Shown: positions 42,928 to 52,151, numbered from the stretch's first letter. The stretch is 52,294 nucleotides of DNA from Defluviitaleaceae bacterium (GCA_009787785.1 WQSR01000012.1:4201-56494); one strand, 5' to 3'. The notes: a model not told the origin generated them from the sequence alone. Translations and numbers: made by a program.

Positions 42928-45059
42928 TGTCCAAGGATAAACAAATCGCCGCCCTGGAAAAGGAAAACCGCAAGCTGGCCCGGGAAGTGACCCAGCTCAA
43001 AACCATCGCCAGCCGGGAGCGGTCGGCCTATGCCTCTGTATTGAACCAGGAGAAGACGCGGGCGTTTTTGCATCGCGAGCGGGGGCGTTACCTGCTGTTG
43101 TTGCTGGAGAACTCACCCAATATCATTTTTTTCCTGGGTCAAACCGGGCGGATTGAATTTTGCACGGAGTTTTTTGTGAAAAAGGCGGGTATCGTCAGCA
43201 GTGAGTTCCTGCAAGGGCGCAAGATTACCGAAGTGATACGGACCTTCATCGACGCGGAAAGCCACGAAGCGTTATTGGTGGCCATGAAGGACGTGCGCCA
43301 AAAAAAAGAAGCCGCCGAGGTGGAAGTCGCCTTCTCCTTCGGGCGGGAGACCTTCTACTACGCGGGTCTAATCGTACCCATGACCGGCAAGGTGGGCGAG
43401 CCGGACGGGACGATGCTCCTCTTCTACGATATTACCGATTTGAAACGCTCCAGAGAATACGCGCTTGCGGCCAATTTGGCCAAAAGTGCTTTTTTGTCGA
43501 ATATGAGCCACGAAATCCGCACCCCGCTCAACGCCATTATCGGCATGGCCCACATCGGGCGCAACGACAGGCGTATGACCGGCAAGGACGACGCCTTCGA
43601 AAAGATTTCCAGTGCGTCGTCCTTTTTGCTTTCCATTATCAACGATGTGCTGGACATCTCCAGGATAGAATCGGGGATGGCGGTGCTCTCGCCCATCCAT
43701 TTCAGCTTTTCCCAGCTCATCGACCGGGTGGTAAGCGTGGTCGCGGTGGGTATGCAGAAGAAAAACCAGAAATTTGATGTGGACATCAGCCCCGATGTAC
43801 CCACCACCTTGCACGGCGACGACCATTGCCTTGCCCAGGTGATGATAAATTTACTCTCCAATGCCTCCAAGTTTTCCCCCGACGAGGGCGAAATTTCCAT
43901 GGCTACGGAGGTTTTGTACCAGGACAGCGCGCGCTGTACTTTGAAAACCACGGTAAAGGATAACGGCATCGGCATGACGCCGGAGGAGCAGACCCATATC
44001 TTCGACACCTTCCGGCAGGCGGAGGCGGGCATATCCCGCAAATACGGCGGAAGCGGCCTGGGTCTGTCCATCACCAAGCGCATACTGGATTTGATGGACG
44101 GCGAAATCACCGTGATAAGCGAAAAGGATATAGGCACCACCTTCATATTTATCGTGAGCTTGCTCGTCTCCGACGGGAGCGGGCATATCAGCACCACCGA
44201 TGACGATGACGGCACCCGGGACTATGGGGGCAGGACCGTCATGGTGGTGGATGATATAAAGCTCAATCTGGAAATCACCACCTCTATACTGGAGTCGGTA
44301 AATATCCGGGTGCTTCAGGCAAGCAGCGGAAAAGAGGCAATCGCGCTGTTTGAAGCCACCCACAGGGAATGCGACATGATTCTCATGGATGTGCAAATGC
44401 CCGAAATGGACGGACTCCAAGCCACAAGGCTTATCCGAAAGCTGAATGTGCCCAAGGCAAGGACAATTCCCATCGTGGCCATGACGGCCCATGTCTTCAA
44501 CGAGGACATAAACAGATGCCTGATGGCCGGTATGAATGCCCACCTGGGCAAGCCGGTGGATATAAAGGAATTTATGCATATGCTGGACCAACAACTTAAT
44601 AGTGGAGGAGAAACGATTGTGAGACTTTGGAAGCCGGATTACGAAACAGGCAATGAGGCTGTGGACAACGACCATAGGGAGATATTTAACCTGGTAGAAA
44701 ATATGCTTGTTTCGTCTAGGGTAAAAAATAAAGAGAAAAACGAAACCGCCATCATCTTCCTGTCGGAATATGTGGTAAATCACTTTGCCCGGGAAGAGGC
44801 CCTGATGGAGGAATCCCAGTATCCCGATATAGAAAAGCATAAGAAAGAGCATAAAGACTTCCTGGGTGTGGCCGTACAGTGGAAAGAGGACTTCGACAAT
44901 GGCGGCTACGCCCTGGGCGAGCTGGAGGACCACCCGGAAACCCAGCACCTGAGCAAATTCATCCACGAGGTGCTCATTAACTGGCTCACCAACCACGTCA
45001 TGGGTAGCGATATGGCCATGGCGGAGCATTACCGGGAGTGGTCGCGGCAGATATTTTAA
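42927..45059 (+). CDS. PAS hybrid histidine kinase with C-terminal bacteriohemerythrin
   Basis: A 710-residue cytoplasmic kinase in the order coiled coil (residues 1-45), PAS (SPNIIFFLGQTGRIEF), HisKA with His195 (NMSHEIRTPLN), ATPase (GSGLGLSITKRIL), receiver (FMVVDD-like TVMVVDDIKLN, Asp in LMDVQMPEMDG, Lys in GKPV) and hemerythrin from about residue 565. The last domain keeps all seven diiron ligands: His in DNDHREIF, His and Glu in NHFAREEA, two His in EKHKKEH, and His and Asp in NHVMGSD. Hemerythrins bind O2 or sense NO and redox. Placed behind the receiver, it is probably the sensory or output-gating part. It is coupled to the FIST gene at TAATG. Confidence 0.9.
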   Translation: MSKDKQIAALEKENRKLAREVTQLKTIASRERSAYASVLNQEKTRAFLHRERGRYLLLLLENSPNIIFFLGQTGRIEFCTEFFVKKAGIVSSEFLQGRKITEVIRTFIDAESHEALLVAMKDVRQKKEAAEVEVAFSFGRETFYYAGLIVPMTGKVGEPDGTMLLFYDITDLKRSREYALAANLAKSAFLSNMSHEIRTPLNAIIGMAHIGRNDRRMTGKDDAFEKISSASSFLLSIINDVLDISRIESGMAVLSPIHFSFSQLIDRVVSVVAVGMQKKNQKFDVDISPDVPTTLHGDDHCLAQVMINLLSNASKFSPDEGEISMATEVLYQDSARCTLKTTVKDNGIGMTPEEQTHIFDTFRQAEAGISRKYGGSGLGLSITKRILDLMDGEITVISEKDIGTTFIFIVSLLVSDGSGHISTTDDDDGTRDYGGRTVMVVDDIKLNLEITTSILESVNIRVLQASSGKEAIALFEATHRECDMILMDVQMPEMDGLQATRLIRKLNVPKARTIPIVAMTAHVFNEDINRCLMAGMNAHLGKPVDIKEFMHMLDQQLNSGGETIVRLWKPDYETGNEAVDNDHREIFNLVENMLVSSRVKNKEKNETAIIFLSEYVVNHFAREEALMEESQYPDIEKHKKEHKDFLGVAVQWKEDFDNGGYALGELEDHPETQHLSKFIHEVLINWLTNHVMGSDMAMAEHYREWSRQIF

Positions 45060-45061
45060 TA

Positions 45062-45529
45062 ATGACTGCTGAGTTGAAAATTTTATTGGCCAGCCATGAT
45101 AACCTTCTGCGCCACACGCAAAGAGAGGTGCTTGCCTTGTGCGGATATACAGTGGCGGGAGAAGCGGACACGGTTGAAAAAGCCATAGAAAAATTCAAGG
45201 AAATAAATCCCGATTTTGTCGTGTTGGATTTTCACCCGGAGGAATTTGACGTTATAAAAGCAATCAAAGAAATACAGGCTGTAAACAGCGATGTGATGAT
45301 TATTGTCAATTCCTCATGGTGTTCCCATTATCAGACAATCGAAGCCATGCACTTGGGTATAAAAGACTGGGTGCCCAATTTATTCCCCAACAGTCCGGCG
45401 CGCTTTATGACAACCGTAGATTTGCTCATAGGTGATGCACTCAGGATTAAAGTGCAGGAGCGTATGCTGTCAGCGCAGGGTATGGAAGTCTTTAAACGCT
45501 TGAGAAAGGCAAATATCTACGGGCTTTGA
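45062..45529 (+). CDS. Stand-alone degenerate receiver-like protein
   Basis: A 155-residue protein with a receiver fold but altered key positions. The acidic pair after the first strand reads S-H-D (ILLASHDN). The phosphoacceptor-like Asp is kept (FVVLDFHPEEFD). The conserved Lys region reads W-V-P-N-L-F-P-N, with Lys missing. A Ser/Thr switch may be NSSW. After the receiver come about 40 helical residues with no known output domain. It begins two bases after the hemerythrin kinase stop, as the third gene of the FIST operon. It may act by protein contact rather than phosphorylation. Confidence 0.7.
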   Translation: MTAELKILLASHDNLLRHTQREVLALCGYTVAGEADTVEKAIEKFKEINPDFVVLDFHPEEFDVIKAIKEIQAVNSDVMIIVNSSWCSHYQTIEAMHLGIKDWVPNLFPNSPARFMTTVDLLIGDALRIKVQERMLSAQGMEVFKRLRKANIYGL

Positions 45530-45576
45530 ATGGCGGGCACGTATTTTCCCACCCCCTTTCGCGGGGATAGAAATAT

Positions 45577-45605
45577 TTGCCATTATTGGGGGCTTGTGCT
45601 ACACT
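45577..45605 (+). promoter_or_regulatory. Promoter of the flavodoxin-mtaB-ireB unit
   Basis: TTGCCA, 17 bases, TACACT, ending 46 bases before the flavodoxin ATG. Moderate consensus match. Confidence 0.45.
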
Positions 45606-45651
45606 GGCGTCAGGCTGTCATTTACTTTGTCTGTGAAGGACGAATCCGTGT

Positions 45652-46119
45652 ATGATTTTCTACTATACCCGCACCCGGAAAACCCAAGTCGCGGCCCAAG
45701 CCCTCCATGAAATCACGGGCTTGGATTTGTATGGCCTTGACGCGGATATTAATAATGATACGGGCCTTCGTTTTGCCTTTAGGGCGATTAAGTCGGTAAT
45801 TTCCGCGAAGGGGTGCCCCGTGGGGAATATGCCCAAGGCGGTGCCCGGCGAGATTTACCTTTGCGGGCCCATTTGGGCGGGGGAGATGGCGGGGCCCTTG
45901 AAGTATTTTATACGCAACGTGGATGTGTCGGGTACGAAGGTGCATCTGTTGCTTACCGGAAGGCAGCCCTCGGAGCAAAACCGGGAGCGGGCGGTGAAGG
46001 TATTGACCCAGGCGGGATGCCAGCCCGGCAACATTTATCTCATCGCCACCACCGGCGAACTGCCCGAGCAGGATTTGCTGGTGGAGCAATTGCGCACGAT
46101 AATGGAGGCGGCGGACTAG
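45652..46119 (+). CDS. Flavodoxin-like protein
   Basis: A 155-residue protein starting MIFYYTRTRKTQVAAQAL, matching the flavodoxin phosphate-binding loop (T/S-x-T-x-x-T) only loosely. IYLCGPIWAGEMAGPLKYFI resembles the second FMN loop and dimer face of flavodoxin_4-type proteins, and HLLLTGRQPSEQ follows. It probably binds FMN and shuttles electrons. GAAGGA precedes the ATG. It lies 3 bases before mtaB; radical SAM enzymes need a flavodoxin-type electron donor, which makes the pairing sensible, though this is inference. Confidence 0.75.
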   Translation: MIFYYTRTRKTQVAAQALHEITGLDLYGLDADINNDTGLRFAFRAIKSVISAKGCPVGNMPKAVPGEIYLCGPIWAGEMAGPLKYFIRNVDVSGTKVHLLLTGRQPSEQNRERAVKVLTQAGCQPGNIYLIATTGELPEQDLLVEQLRTIMEAAD

Positions 46120-46122
46120 CCT

Positions 46123-47361
46123 ATGGCGGCTACCTTCGCGGTACGCACTTTGGGCTGTAAAGTAAACCAATGCGACGCCGACGCCCTGTGCGCCCGGTTG
46201 GGGGAGGCGGGGTATGTCCCGGTGGCCTTTGGCCCTTCCCATACAGCGGATATATACATTGTGAATACCTGCACCGTGACGAAGACCGTGGATAGGAAAT
46301 CCCTGCAAATGATACGGCGTGCGCGCCGCATGAACCCCAAGGCTTTCGTGGCGGTGTGCGGCTGTGGTGCGCGCCTTTCCGGGGAGATGCAGACCCTTGG
46401 CGAGGTGGACTTTGTGTTCGACGCCCGCAAGCCCGAGGATTTGCTTGGGGCGTTGGGCGCGTGGAATGCGCTACCTTCGGGTACGGCTTCGCCCCAGCCG
46501 GGTAAAACCCGCGCCTTCTTAAAGGTACAGGACGGCTGTGACCGCTTTTGCGCGTACTGCATCGTGCCCTATGCCCGGGGCGGCGTTGTGAGCACCCCCA
46601 CGGAGGAAATCCTGGGCAAGGCCGCCGCTTTAGTCCGGGGTGGCACCAAGGAAATCGTCCTGACGGGTATACAACTGGCCGCCTACGGCAAAGATACACA
46701 GGAGACCTTGCCGGGGCTGATACGCCGGGTGGCGGGGATACCGAGCCTGGGGCGGTTGCGCCTCTCCAGCCTGGACCCCTGGGCGGTAAACGCGGATTTT
46801 TTACAAGCCGTGGGGGAAACACAAGCCCTCTGCGACCATTTTCACCTGTCCTTGCAAAGCGGCTGTGACGCCACGCTGATGCGCATGAACCGCCGCTACA
46901 CCACCCTTGACTACGCCCGGGCCGTTGAAGGACTACGCGCCATCCGCCCCAACGCGGCCATAACCACGGATATCATCGTGGGCTTCCCCGGTGAAACGGA
47001 CGCTGACCACGCCCAAAGCCTGGCCTTCGCCCGGGAAACGCGCTTCGCCCGTATCCACGTGTTCCCCTACTCCCTCCGGGAAGGGACCGCCGCCGCGAAG
47101 ATGCCCCACCCCGTCCCCGCCCCGCTAAAAAAGGCCCGCAACGCGCAAATGCTGGCCCTAGCCGCCCAAAGCAAGGCCCAGTTTCTGGCCGCTCAGGTGG
47201 GCCGCCCGGCGGAAATCCTCTACGAGACCCCCCACCAGGGCCACACCCGCAATTATTGCCTGGTGCGCACCCCCCAGGCCGCGCCTGTAAATACGCTGGC
47301 TACCGTACATATCACCGGCCAGGACAACCATATGCTAAAGGGAGAAAAATGCCATGATTAA
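46123..47361 (+). CDS. mtaB: tRNA t6A37 methylthiotransferase MtaB
   Basis: A 412-residue radical SAM enzyme that adds a methylthio group to t6A at position 37 of tRNAs reading ANN codons. The N-terminal UPF0004 domain keeps three Cys ([26 protein letters not shown]) for the auxiliary cluster. The radical SAM motif is [14 protein letters not shown], with the first Cys just before it (C-x3-C-x2-C). A C-terminal TRAM-like part follows. GCKVNQ favours MtaB over MiaB (GCQMN). The end overlaps ireB by 8 bases. Confidence 0.92.
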   Translation: MAATFAVRTLGCKVNQCDADALCARLGEAGYVPVAFGPSHTADIYIVNTCTVTKTVDRKSLQMIRRARRMNPKAFVAVCGCGARLSGEMQTLGEVDFVFDARKPEDLLGALGAWNALPSGTASPQPGKTRAFLKVQDGCDRFCAYCIVPYARGGVVSTPTEEILGKAAALVRGGTKEIVLTGIQLAAYGKDTQETLPGLIRRVAGIPSLGRLRLSSLDPWAVNADFLQAVGETQALCDHFHLSLQSGCDATLMRMNRRYTTLDYARAVEGLRAIRPNAAITTDIIVGFPGETDADHAQSLAFARETRFARIHVFPYSLREGTAAAKMPHPVPAPLKKARNAQMLALAAQSKAQFLAAQVGRPAEILYETPHQGHTRNYCLVRTPQAAPVNTLATVHITGQDNHMLKGEKCHD

Positions 47362-47608
47362 CAGCGACACCCAAAAATTCGTACTCGAACGCAACAACCC
47401 CCACGAGACCAAGCGCATTCTGGAGGCGGTCTACGTTGCCCTGGACGAGAAGGGCTACAACCCCCTTACGCAAATCATTGGGTACATCCTTTCGGGCGAC
47501 CCTACATACATCACCAGCCACAAAAATGCCCGTGCCCTCATTGGCAAGCTGGAGCGGGACGAATTGCTGGAAGAGCTGGTGCGTGACTATCTGCGGGGCG
47601 TTGTGTAG
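47354..47608 (+). CDS. ireB: IreB-family regulatory phosphoprotein (UPF0297)
   Basis: An 84-residue protein, the standard size. [20 protein letters not shown] and [16 protein letters not shown] are the family's invariant blocks. In enterococci IreB is phosphorylated on Thr by the PASTA kinase IreK and affects cephalosporin resistance; the N-terminal Ser/Thr here (NSDTQKF) would be the target. AGGGAG lies about 10 nt upstream. The ireB-ruvX-DUF1292 order is highly conserved in Bacillota. Confidence 0.94.
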   Translation: MINSDTQKFVLERNNPHETKRILEAVYVALDEKGYNPLTQIIGYILSGDPTYITSHKNARALIGKLERDELLEELVRDYLRGVV

Positions 47609-47613
47609 CGCAG

Positions 47614-48309
47614 GTGCGCTACCTGGGCTTGGATTATGGTGACGCCACCATCGGCGTAGCGGTGAGCTGTCCCAGGGGCAAAGTCGCCACGGGGGTGGAA
47701 ACCCTGCGCCGTAGCGACCCGGCGGCCATGAAGCCCGCCATGCACCGTTTGCGCGCCCTCATCACGGAGTATGGCATCACCCACGCGGTGCTGGGTTATC
47801 CCAAGCACATGGACGGCACCCTTTCCCCCCGCTGTGAAAAAACCGAGGATTTCGCCCGGCGGCTACGGCGCAATTTCAAGCGGCTCACGGTGGAATTTTG
47901 GGACGAGCGGCTCTCCACCCGGGCGGTGGCCCGGGTCATCGGCACCCCCCGCCACATAGACGAAATGGCGGCGGTGTACATTTTGCAAGGCTATTTGGAC
48001 CGAAAAAATAACGTACGGGCATTGGAGGCAACCATGGACGACCAAATCATCATGATGAGCGAGGACGGCACAGAGCAACCCTTTAACATATTGGCCACGA
48101 AGGAAAAGAACGAAACCATATATCTGCTGGCGGCGGAGGCGGTGAACGACACCGCCGAGGTGGCTGAAATCCTGCATTTCAAATGTATCGCCACAGAAGG
48201 CGACGATATGATTTTCGAGCTGGTGGAGCAAGACCACGGGGATTTCCCCTTGGTTATGGAGCTGTTCAAGGCCGATTATGAGGCGTTGGAAATTGAAATA
48301 GAAGAGTAA
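47614..48309 (+). CDS. ruvX: RuvX (YqgF) nuclease-fold protein fused to a DUF1292 domain
   Basis: A 231-residue frame combining two normally separate genes. Residues 1-138 are YqgF/RuvX: LGLDYGDATIGVAVS (first Asp strand), LGYPKHMDGTLSPRCEKTED, DERLST and HIDEMAAVYILQGYLD hold the expected acidic residues. RuvX acts in 16S rRNA 5' processing or Holliday-junction-like DNA. Residues 141-231 match DUF1292 (YrzB). Start is GTG at 47614, six bases after ireB. An in-frame ATG at 48034, with GGAGG five bases before it, could also give free DUF1292 protein. Confidence 0.88.
   Translation: MRYLGLDYGDATIGVAVSCPRGKVATGVETLRRSDPAAMKPAMHRLRALITEYGITHAVLGYPKHMDGTLSPRCEKTEDFARRLRRNFKRLTVEFWDERLSTRAVARVIGTPRHIDEMAAVYILQGYLDRKNNVRALEATMDDQIIMMSEDGTEQPFNILATKEKNETIYLLAAEAVNDTAEVAEILHFKCIATEGDDMIFELVEQDHGDFPLVMELFKADYEALEIEIEE
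48024..48036 (+). promoter_or_regulatory. Internal ribosome binding site and ATG for DUF1292
   Basis: GGAGG, 5 bases, ATG, in frame within ruvX exactly at the domain border (residue 141). In related genomes DUF1292 has its own gene, so this may be the relic or working start of that gene. Confidence 0.5.
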
Positions 48310-48334
48310 CACTTGAATAGGAGGTTTTTTCTGC

Positions 48335-50011
48335 TTGGCAGCTAAAAAAAATAAACTCCGGGTTTTTGCCTTGGGTGGACTGGGCGAAATCGGGAAAAAC
48401 ATGACCGTACTGGAATACGGCAACGATTTGATTGTAATTGACTGCGGGGTAGCCTTCCCCCAGGATGAAATGCTGGGGGTGGATTTGGTCATCCCTGACT
48501 TTTCCTATCTGATACAAAACCACCACAAAATCCGCGGGCTGTTTCTCACCCACGCCCACGAGGACCACATCGGCAGTGTGCCCTATCTGTTGCGGGAGCT
48601 GAGCGTGCGTATTTTTGGCACCCGGCTCACCTTGGGGCTGGTGGCGAACAAATTGAAGGAGCACGGGCTTTCCTCCCAGGCCGAAATGACCTGCATTAAC
48701 CCCGGCGAGGCGGTGAATGTGGGTTGCTTCGGGGTGGAATTTATCCGTGTGACCCACAGCGTGGCGGATTCTGTGGCCATTGCCGTGGAGACCCCCGTGG
48801 GGACGGTCATCCATTCCGGCGACTTTAAGGTGGACTTCACCCCCATCCAGGGCGAGCCCATGGATTTGCAACGCTTCGCCGTGCTGGGGGACCGGGGGGT
48901 GCGGCTGTTTTTGTGCGAGAGCACCAACGTGCTTTTCAAGGGCTATACCATGAGCGAGCGCAATGTGGGCCGGGTATTCGAGCAGATTTTCGAAGAATCT
49001 ACCAACCAGCGCATTATGGTGGCCATGTTCTCGTCGAATATCGACCGCATCCAGCAGGTGCTGAACTCCGCCGTCCGGCATAAGCGAAAGACCCTTTTCA
49101 TGGGGCGAAGCATGGTGAACGCGGTGCGCACCGCCACGGAGCTGGGCTACTTGGACATTCCCAAGGGCCAGGTTATCGACGTGAACGAGGCGCGCAATTA
49201 TACCCCCCAGCAACTCTGCATCGTCACCACCGGCTCCCAGGGCGAGCAGATGGCCGCCCTTTCCCGCATGGCCTCCAGTGACCACCGGCAAATCGTCGTC
49301 ACCCCCTCGGACAAAATCGTGATTTCTGCCTCCCCCATCCCCGGCAACGAAAAAATGATTTCCCGGGTCATAAATGATTTGCTCAAGCTGGGGGCGGAAG
49401 TAATTTACGAGGGCATGATGGAGGTTCACGTCTCCGGCCACGCCAAGGAGGAGGAGCTCAAGCTTATGCACGCCCTCATCCGGCCCCAGTACCTGATGCC
49501 CGTCCACGGGGAATTTCGCCACCTCAAGCACCACAAGGATTTGGCCGTTTCCATGGGGATGCCCAAGGAAGACGTGTTCCTGATGGACATTGGCCAGGTG
49601 CTGGAAATTACCGGCAAGGAAGCGAAAATCAACGGCATTGTCCCCTCGGGGCAGTTGCTGGTGGACGGCCTGGGTGTGGGCGATGTGGGCAACGTGGTTC
49701 TGCGTGACCGCAAGCACCTCTCGGAGGACGGCCTAATCATCGCCGCTGTGGGGGTGAGCCTCCACGATGGTGCGTGCCAAATTATCTCCGGCCCGGAAAT
49801 CATCTCCCGGGGCTTCGTCTATGTGCGGGAAAACGACGACCTGATGCAGGGCGCGCGCTCCATCGTCAGCGAAACCCTTTTCGAAGTGGAGCAAAAAAAT
49901 ACCTCCGACATGCAATACATTAAAAACCGTATCCGCGACGACTTGAAGGAATTTATCTGGCAACGTACAAAACGCAACCCCATGATTTTTCCTATACTGC
50001 TTGAAGTGTAG
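48335..50011 (+). CDS. rnjA: Ribonuclease J
   Basis: A 558-residue metallo-beta-lactamase/beta-CASP nuclease for mRNA decay and 5' processing. FALGGLGEIGKNMTVLEY begins the protein, and the metal motif is LTHAHEDHIGSVPYL. Later ligands lie in RVTHSVADS and IHSGDFKVD, beta-CASP motifs around STNVLFKGY and MVAMFSSNIDRIQ, and the last His in VHVSGHAKEEEL and PVHGEFRHL. Start is a TTG at 48335, 10 nt after AGGAGG. RNase J1 and J2 cannot be told apart by eye. It ends 4 bases before the long inverted repeat. Confidence 0.94.
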   Translation: MAAKKNKLRVFALGGLGEIGKNMTVLEYGNDLIVIDCGVAFPQDEMLGVDLVIPDFSYLIQNHHKIRGLFLTHAHEDHIGSVPYLLRELSVRIFGTRLTLGLVANKLKEHGLSSQAEMTCINPGEAVNVGCFGVEFIRVTHSVADSVAIAVETPVGTVIHSGDFKVDFTPIQGEPMDLQRFAVLGDRGVRLFLCESTNVLFKGYTMSERNVGRVFEQIFEESTNQRIMVAMFSSNIDRIQQVLNSAVRHKRKTLFMGRSMVNAVRTATELGYLDIPKGQVIDVNEARNYTPQQLCIVTTGSQGEQMAALSRMASSDHRQIVVTPSDKIVISASPIPGNEKMISRVINDLLKLGAEVIYEGMMEVHVSGHAKEEELKLMHALIRPQYLMPVHGEFRHLKHHKDLAVSMGMPKEDVFLMDIGQVLEITGKEAKINGIVPSGQLLVDGLGVGDVGNVVLRDRKHLSEDGLIIAAVGVSLHDGACQIISGPEIISRGFVYVRENDDLMQGARSIVSETLFEVEQKNTSDMQYIKNRIRDDLKEFIWQRTKRNPMIFPILLEV

Positions 50012-50015
50012 CCCC

Positions 50016-50156
50016 GCCGGAACGCGCTCGGACGCGGGTGCGGGTGAATGGGACGCTCGCTGGCAAAAAAACGGGGGCTGACGGCACCGCCAGCCCCCGT
50101 TTTTTTGAGGCTTCGCTTACCCATTCACCCGCACCCGCGTCCGAGCGCGTTCCGGC
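50016..50156. repeat. Nested inverted-repeat element with 37-bp perfect arms
   Basis: The arm at 50016-50052 is an exact inverted copy of 50120-50156 (37 of 37 bases). Inside lies a second perfect stem of 17 bp at 50064-50080/50091-50107. The two stems are separated by unpaired stretches of about 11 and 12 bases. The arms are GC-rich and are far longer than a terminator needs. No gene lies inside. It separates rnjA from the lipoprotein gene. Confidence 0.85.
50064..50107. terminator. Bidirectional intrinsic terminator inside the inverted repeat
   Basis: A 7-base A-run, CGGGGGCTG, 10-base loop, CAGCCCCCG, 7-base T-run. This is a very strong terminator that reads the same way on both strands. 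It should end rnjA transcripts. Confidence 0.9.
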
Positions 50157-50222
50157 TCTTGTGCGTGGAAATAAAATAGCTAAAAGCAAAAAAACCAAGA
50201 GAATCATGAAAGACAGGGGCGG

Positions 50223-52151
50223 ATGGAGATGCGAAAAGCAATTGTTTTTATTTTGTTTTTCATTTTGATTGGGGTATTTTCTGCCTGCGGGGTGCAGGAT
50301 GTGGCCATGGAACGGGATGAAAATTTGGCCAGGCTGGGCAAGGTGTGGGGGTTTGCGAAGTATACCCACCATGCGTTTATTTCCGGTGGGCGGTGCTGGG
50401 ATACGGAGCTACTGGAACTTATTCCGGTTATTTACCATGCCAGCGCGGCGGATGTGAACGGGATTTTATATACTTGGTTTGCCGGGCTGGGCGAGGATGG
50501 CTGGGAGTTTGCATTTTGGTATGATTTTTCGCTGACGGATTTTTTGGCCCAGTGGCGGGAGAGTATGGCCCAATGGGAAGTCTACGCCGATGAAATCGTG
50601 GATGACCCGGAACTAAGGGAAATTATTGAAGCGTTCCGTGAGTTATATGCCCTTTTTGCCGATGCACAGGCGCAGGGGCGTGACCCGGATTGGGCATTGG
50701 CCATGGAACGCTTCCCCCAATTTGCCGGGATAATACCTCGCTTTAACCCGGCGATGATGGCTATGGACATGCGGCCTGTTGCGGATTTGTCTTGGATTAA
50801 CGAGGAATATCTGGGCGCGCTGGCGGCGCGTTTGCAACGGTTTAATGGGGTGGCGGCATTTAATCGCTCGGCAGGCCCGGTTTATTTCGATGCCATGGGC
50901 GTACCCCAATTTTCCAACCAGCAAGCCTATTTTGACATGGACTACGGCGACAAGGGGTACCGCCTGCTTGGGTTGTTCCGCCTGTGGAATGCGATGAAAT
51001 ATTTTTATCCGCATTTGGGTATCTTGGATGTAGTTTGGAATGATTTGCTTGTGGAATACATACCGAAAATGCTTGCGGGTACGGACAGACTAAGCTATGA
51101 ACAAATTTTGCTTATGTTAAGCCATCACAACCGGGATTCGGCCCATACCGTCTTGATGGGGACGACTTTCCTGCGGGAGCATTTCGGGCGGTACCTGGTA
51201 CCCGTACAGCTTATCGCCGCCGAGGGGCAGTTGGTGGTAAACAACACAGTAGGCAGGGATAACCCCTTACAACGGGGCGACGTGATTTTAACCATAAACG
51301 GAAGGGATATGCACGAAATCGCCGCCGAGGTTTTGCGATATATCCCGTATCCTGATGAGGAAAAAGCCTTGGCCTTCCTCGCTTCACCGTGGGCGGGCGG
51401 GGCCTTGACCCAAGGCTGGCAACACACACCCCTGCGCTCACACACCCGGGATATAGCACTCCGGGTACTGCGTGACGGTGTAGCCCTCACGCTGGCTGTA
51501 ACCGGTATGGTAAGCCATTCGCCCTTCCCCGTGGCGGAGCTTCAATCCCATTTAATTTTAGAAAATAATATCGGCCTGATAAACCCGTCTTTATATCCAG
51601 AGGGCGGCATCCGGCGCATCATGGATGAATTTGCCGATACCCGTGGCATGATTATAGACCTGCGCCAACGCCCCGTTTATTCCTTTGGCTTTTTTTCGGA
51701 GCTGATGCTATACCTGCCGGAAGCCCCAACACTTTTTGCCCGTTTTTCCTCGGCTGTGCCTGCGCGCCCCGGTTGGCGCATGGATGAACCCTATTACCGT
51801 CTTGCCGTACAAAGTGCCTACGCTTTCTCCTATGACCGCCCCGTGGTATTGCTTATGGACGAGCGTACCATCAGTTACCCGGAAACGGTAATTATGTACC
51901 TGCGTACCAACCCGAACGTAACCGTTATCGGCCAGCCTTCCATGGGCTCCAACGGAAATATTACAGGGTTGCCCTTGCCCGGCGGCATTAACATGCGATT
52001 CACTGCCTTGGGATTCTACACCCCGGAGGGCGGCCAAACCCACCGCGTGGGCTTAACCCCCGACATCCGCGCAAATTACACCATCCAAGGCATAGCCGAA
52101 GGCCGCGATGAGATAATGGAAGCGGCGGTAGCATTTATTTTAGCCGGATAA
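50223..52151 (+). CDS. S41-family peptidase-like lipoprotein
   Basis: A 642-residue lipoprotein: KAIVFILFFILIGVFSAC is a signal with lipobox Cys near residue 22. After an N-terminal helical region of about 280 residues there is a PDZ-like part (NPLQRGDVILTINGRDMHE). The S41 core then has VVLLMDERTISYPETVIMYL, where Ser in S-Y-P-E is at the catalytic place, and GQPSMGSNGNITGLPLPGG and GLTPDI near the end. The usual Lys of the Ser-Lys dyad in GKG is not seen; S41B-type members differ here, so activity is plausible but uncertain. Start at 50223, or at the ATG two codons later. It has no operon partner in view. Confidence 0.8.
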   Translation: MEMRKAIVFILFFILIGVFSACGVQDVAMERDENLARLGKVWGFAKYTHHAFISGGRCWDTELLELIPVIYHASAADVNGILYTWFAGLGEDGWEFAFWYDFSLTDFLAQWRESMAQWEVYADEIVDDPELREIIEAFRELYALFADAQAQGRDPDWALAMERFPQFAGIIPRFNPAMMAMDMRPVADLSWINEEYLGALAARLQRFNGVAAFNRSAGPVYFDAMGVPQFSNQQAYFDMDYGDKGYRLLGLFRLWNAMKYFYPHLGILDVVWNDLLVEYIPKMLAGTDRLSYEQILLMLSHHNRDSAHTVLMGTTFLREHFGRYLVPVQLIAAEGQLVVNNTVGRDNPLQRGDVILTINGRDMHEIAAEVLRYIPYPDEEKALAFLASPWAGGALTQGWQHTPLRSHTRDIALRVLRDGVALTLAVTGMVSHSPFPVAELQSHLILENNIGLINPSLYPEGGIRRIMDEFADTRGMIIDLRQRPVYSFGFFSELMLYLPEAPTLFARFSSAVPARPGWRMDEPYYRLAVQSAYAFSYDRPVVLLMDERTISYPETVIMYLRTNPNVTVIGQPSMGSNGNITGLPLPGGINMRFTALGFYTPEGGQTHRVGLTPDIRANYTIQGIAEGRDEIMEAAVAFILAG

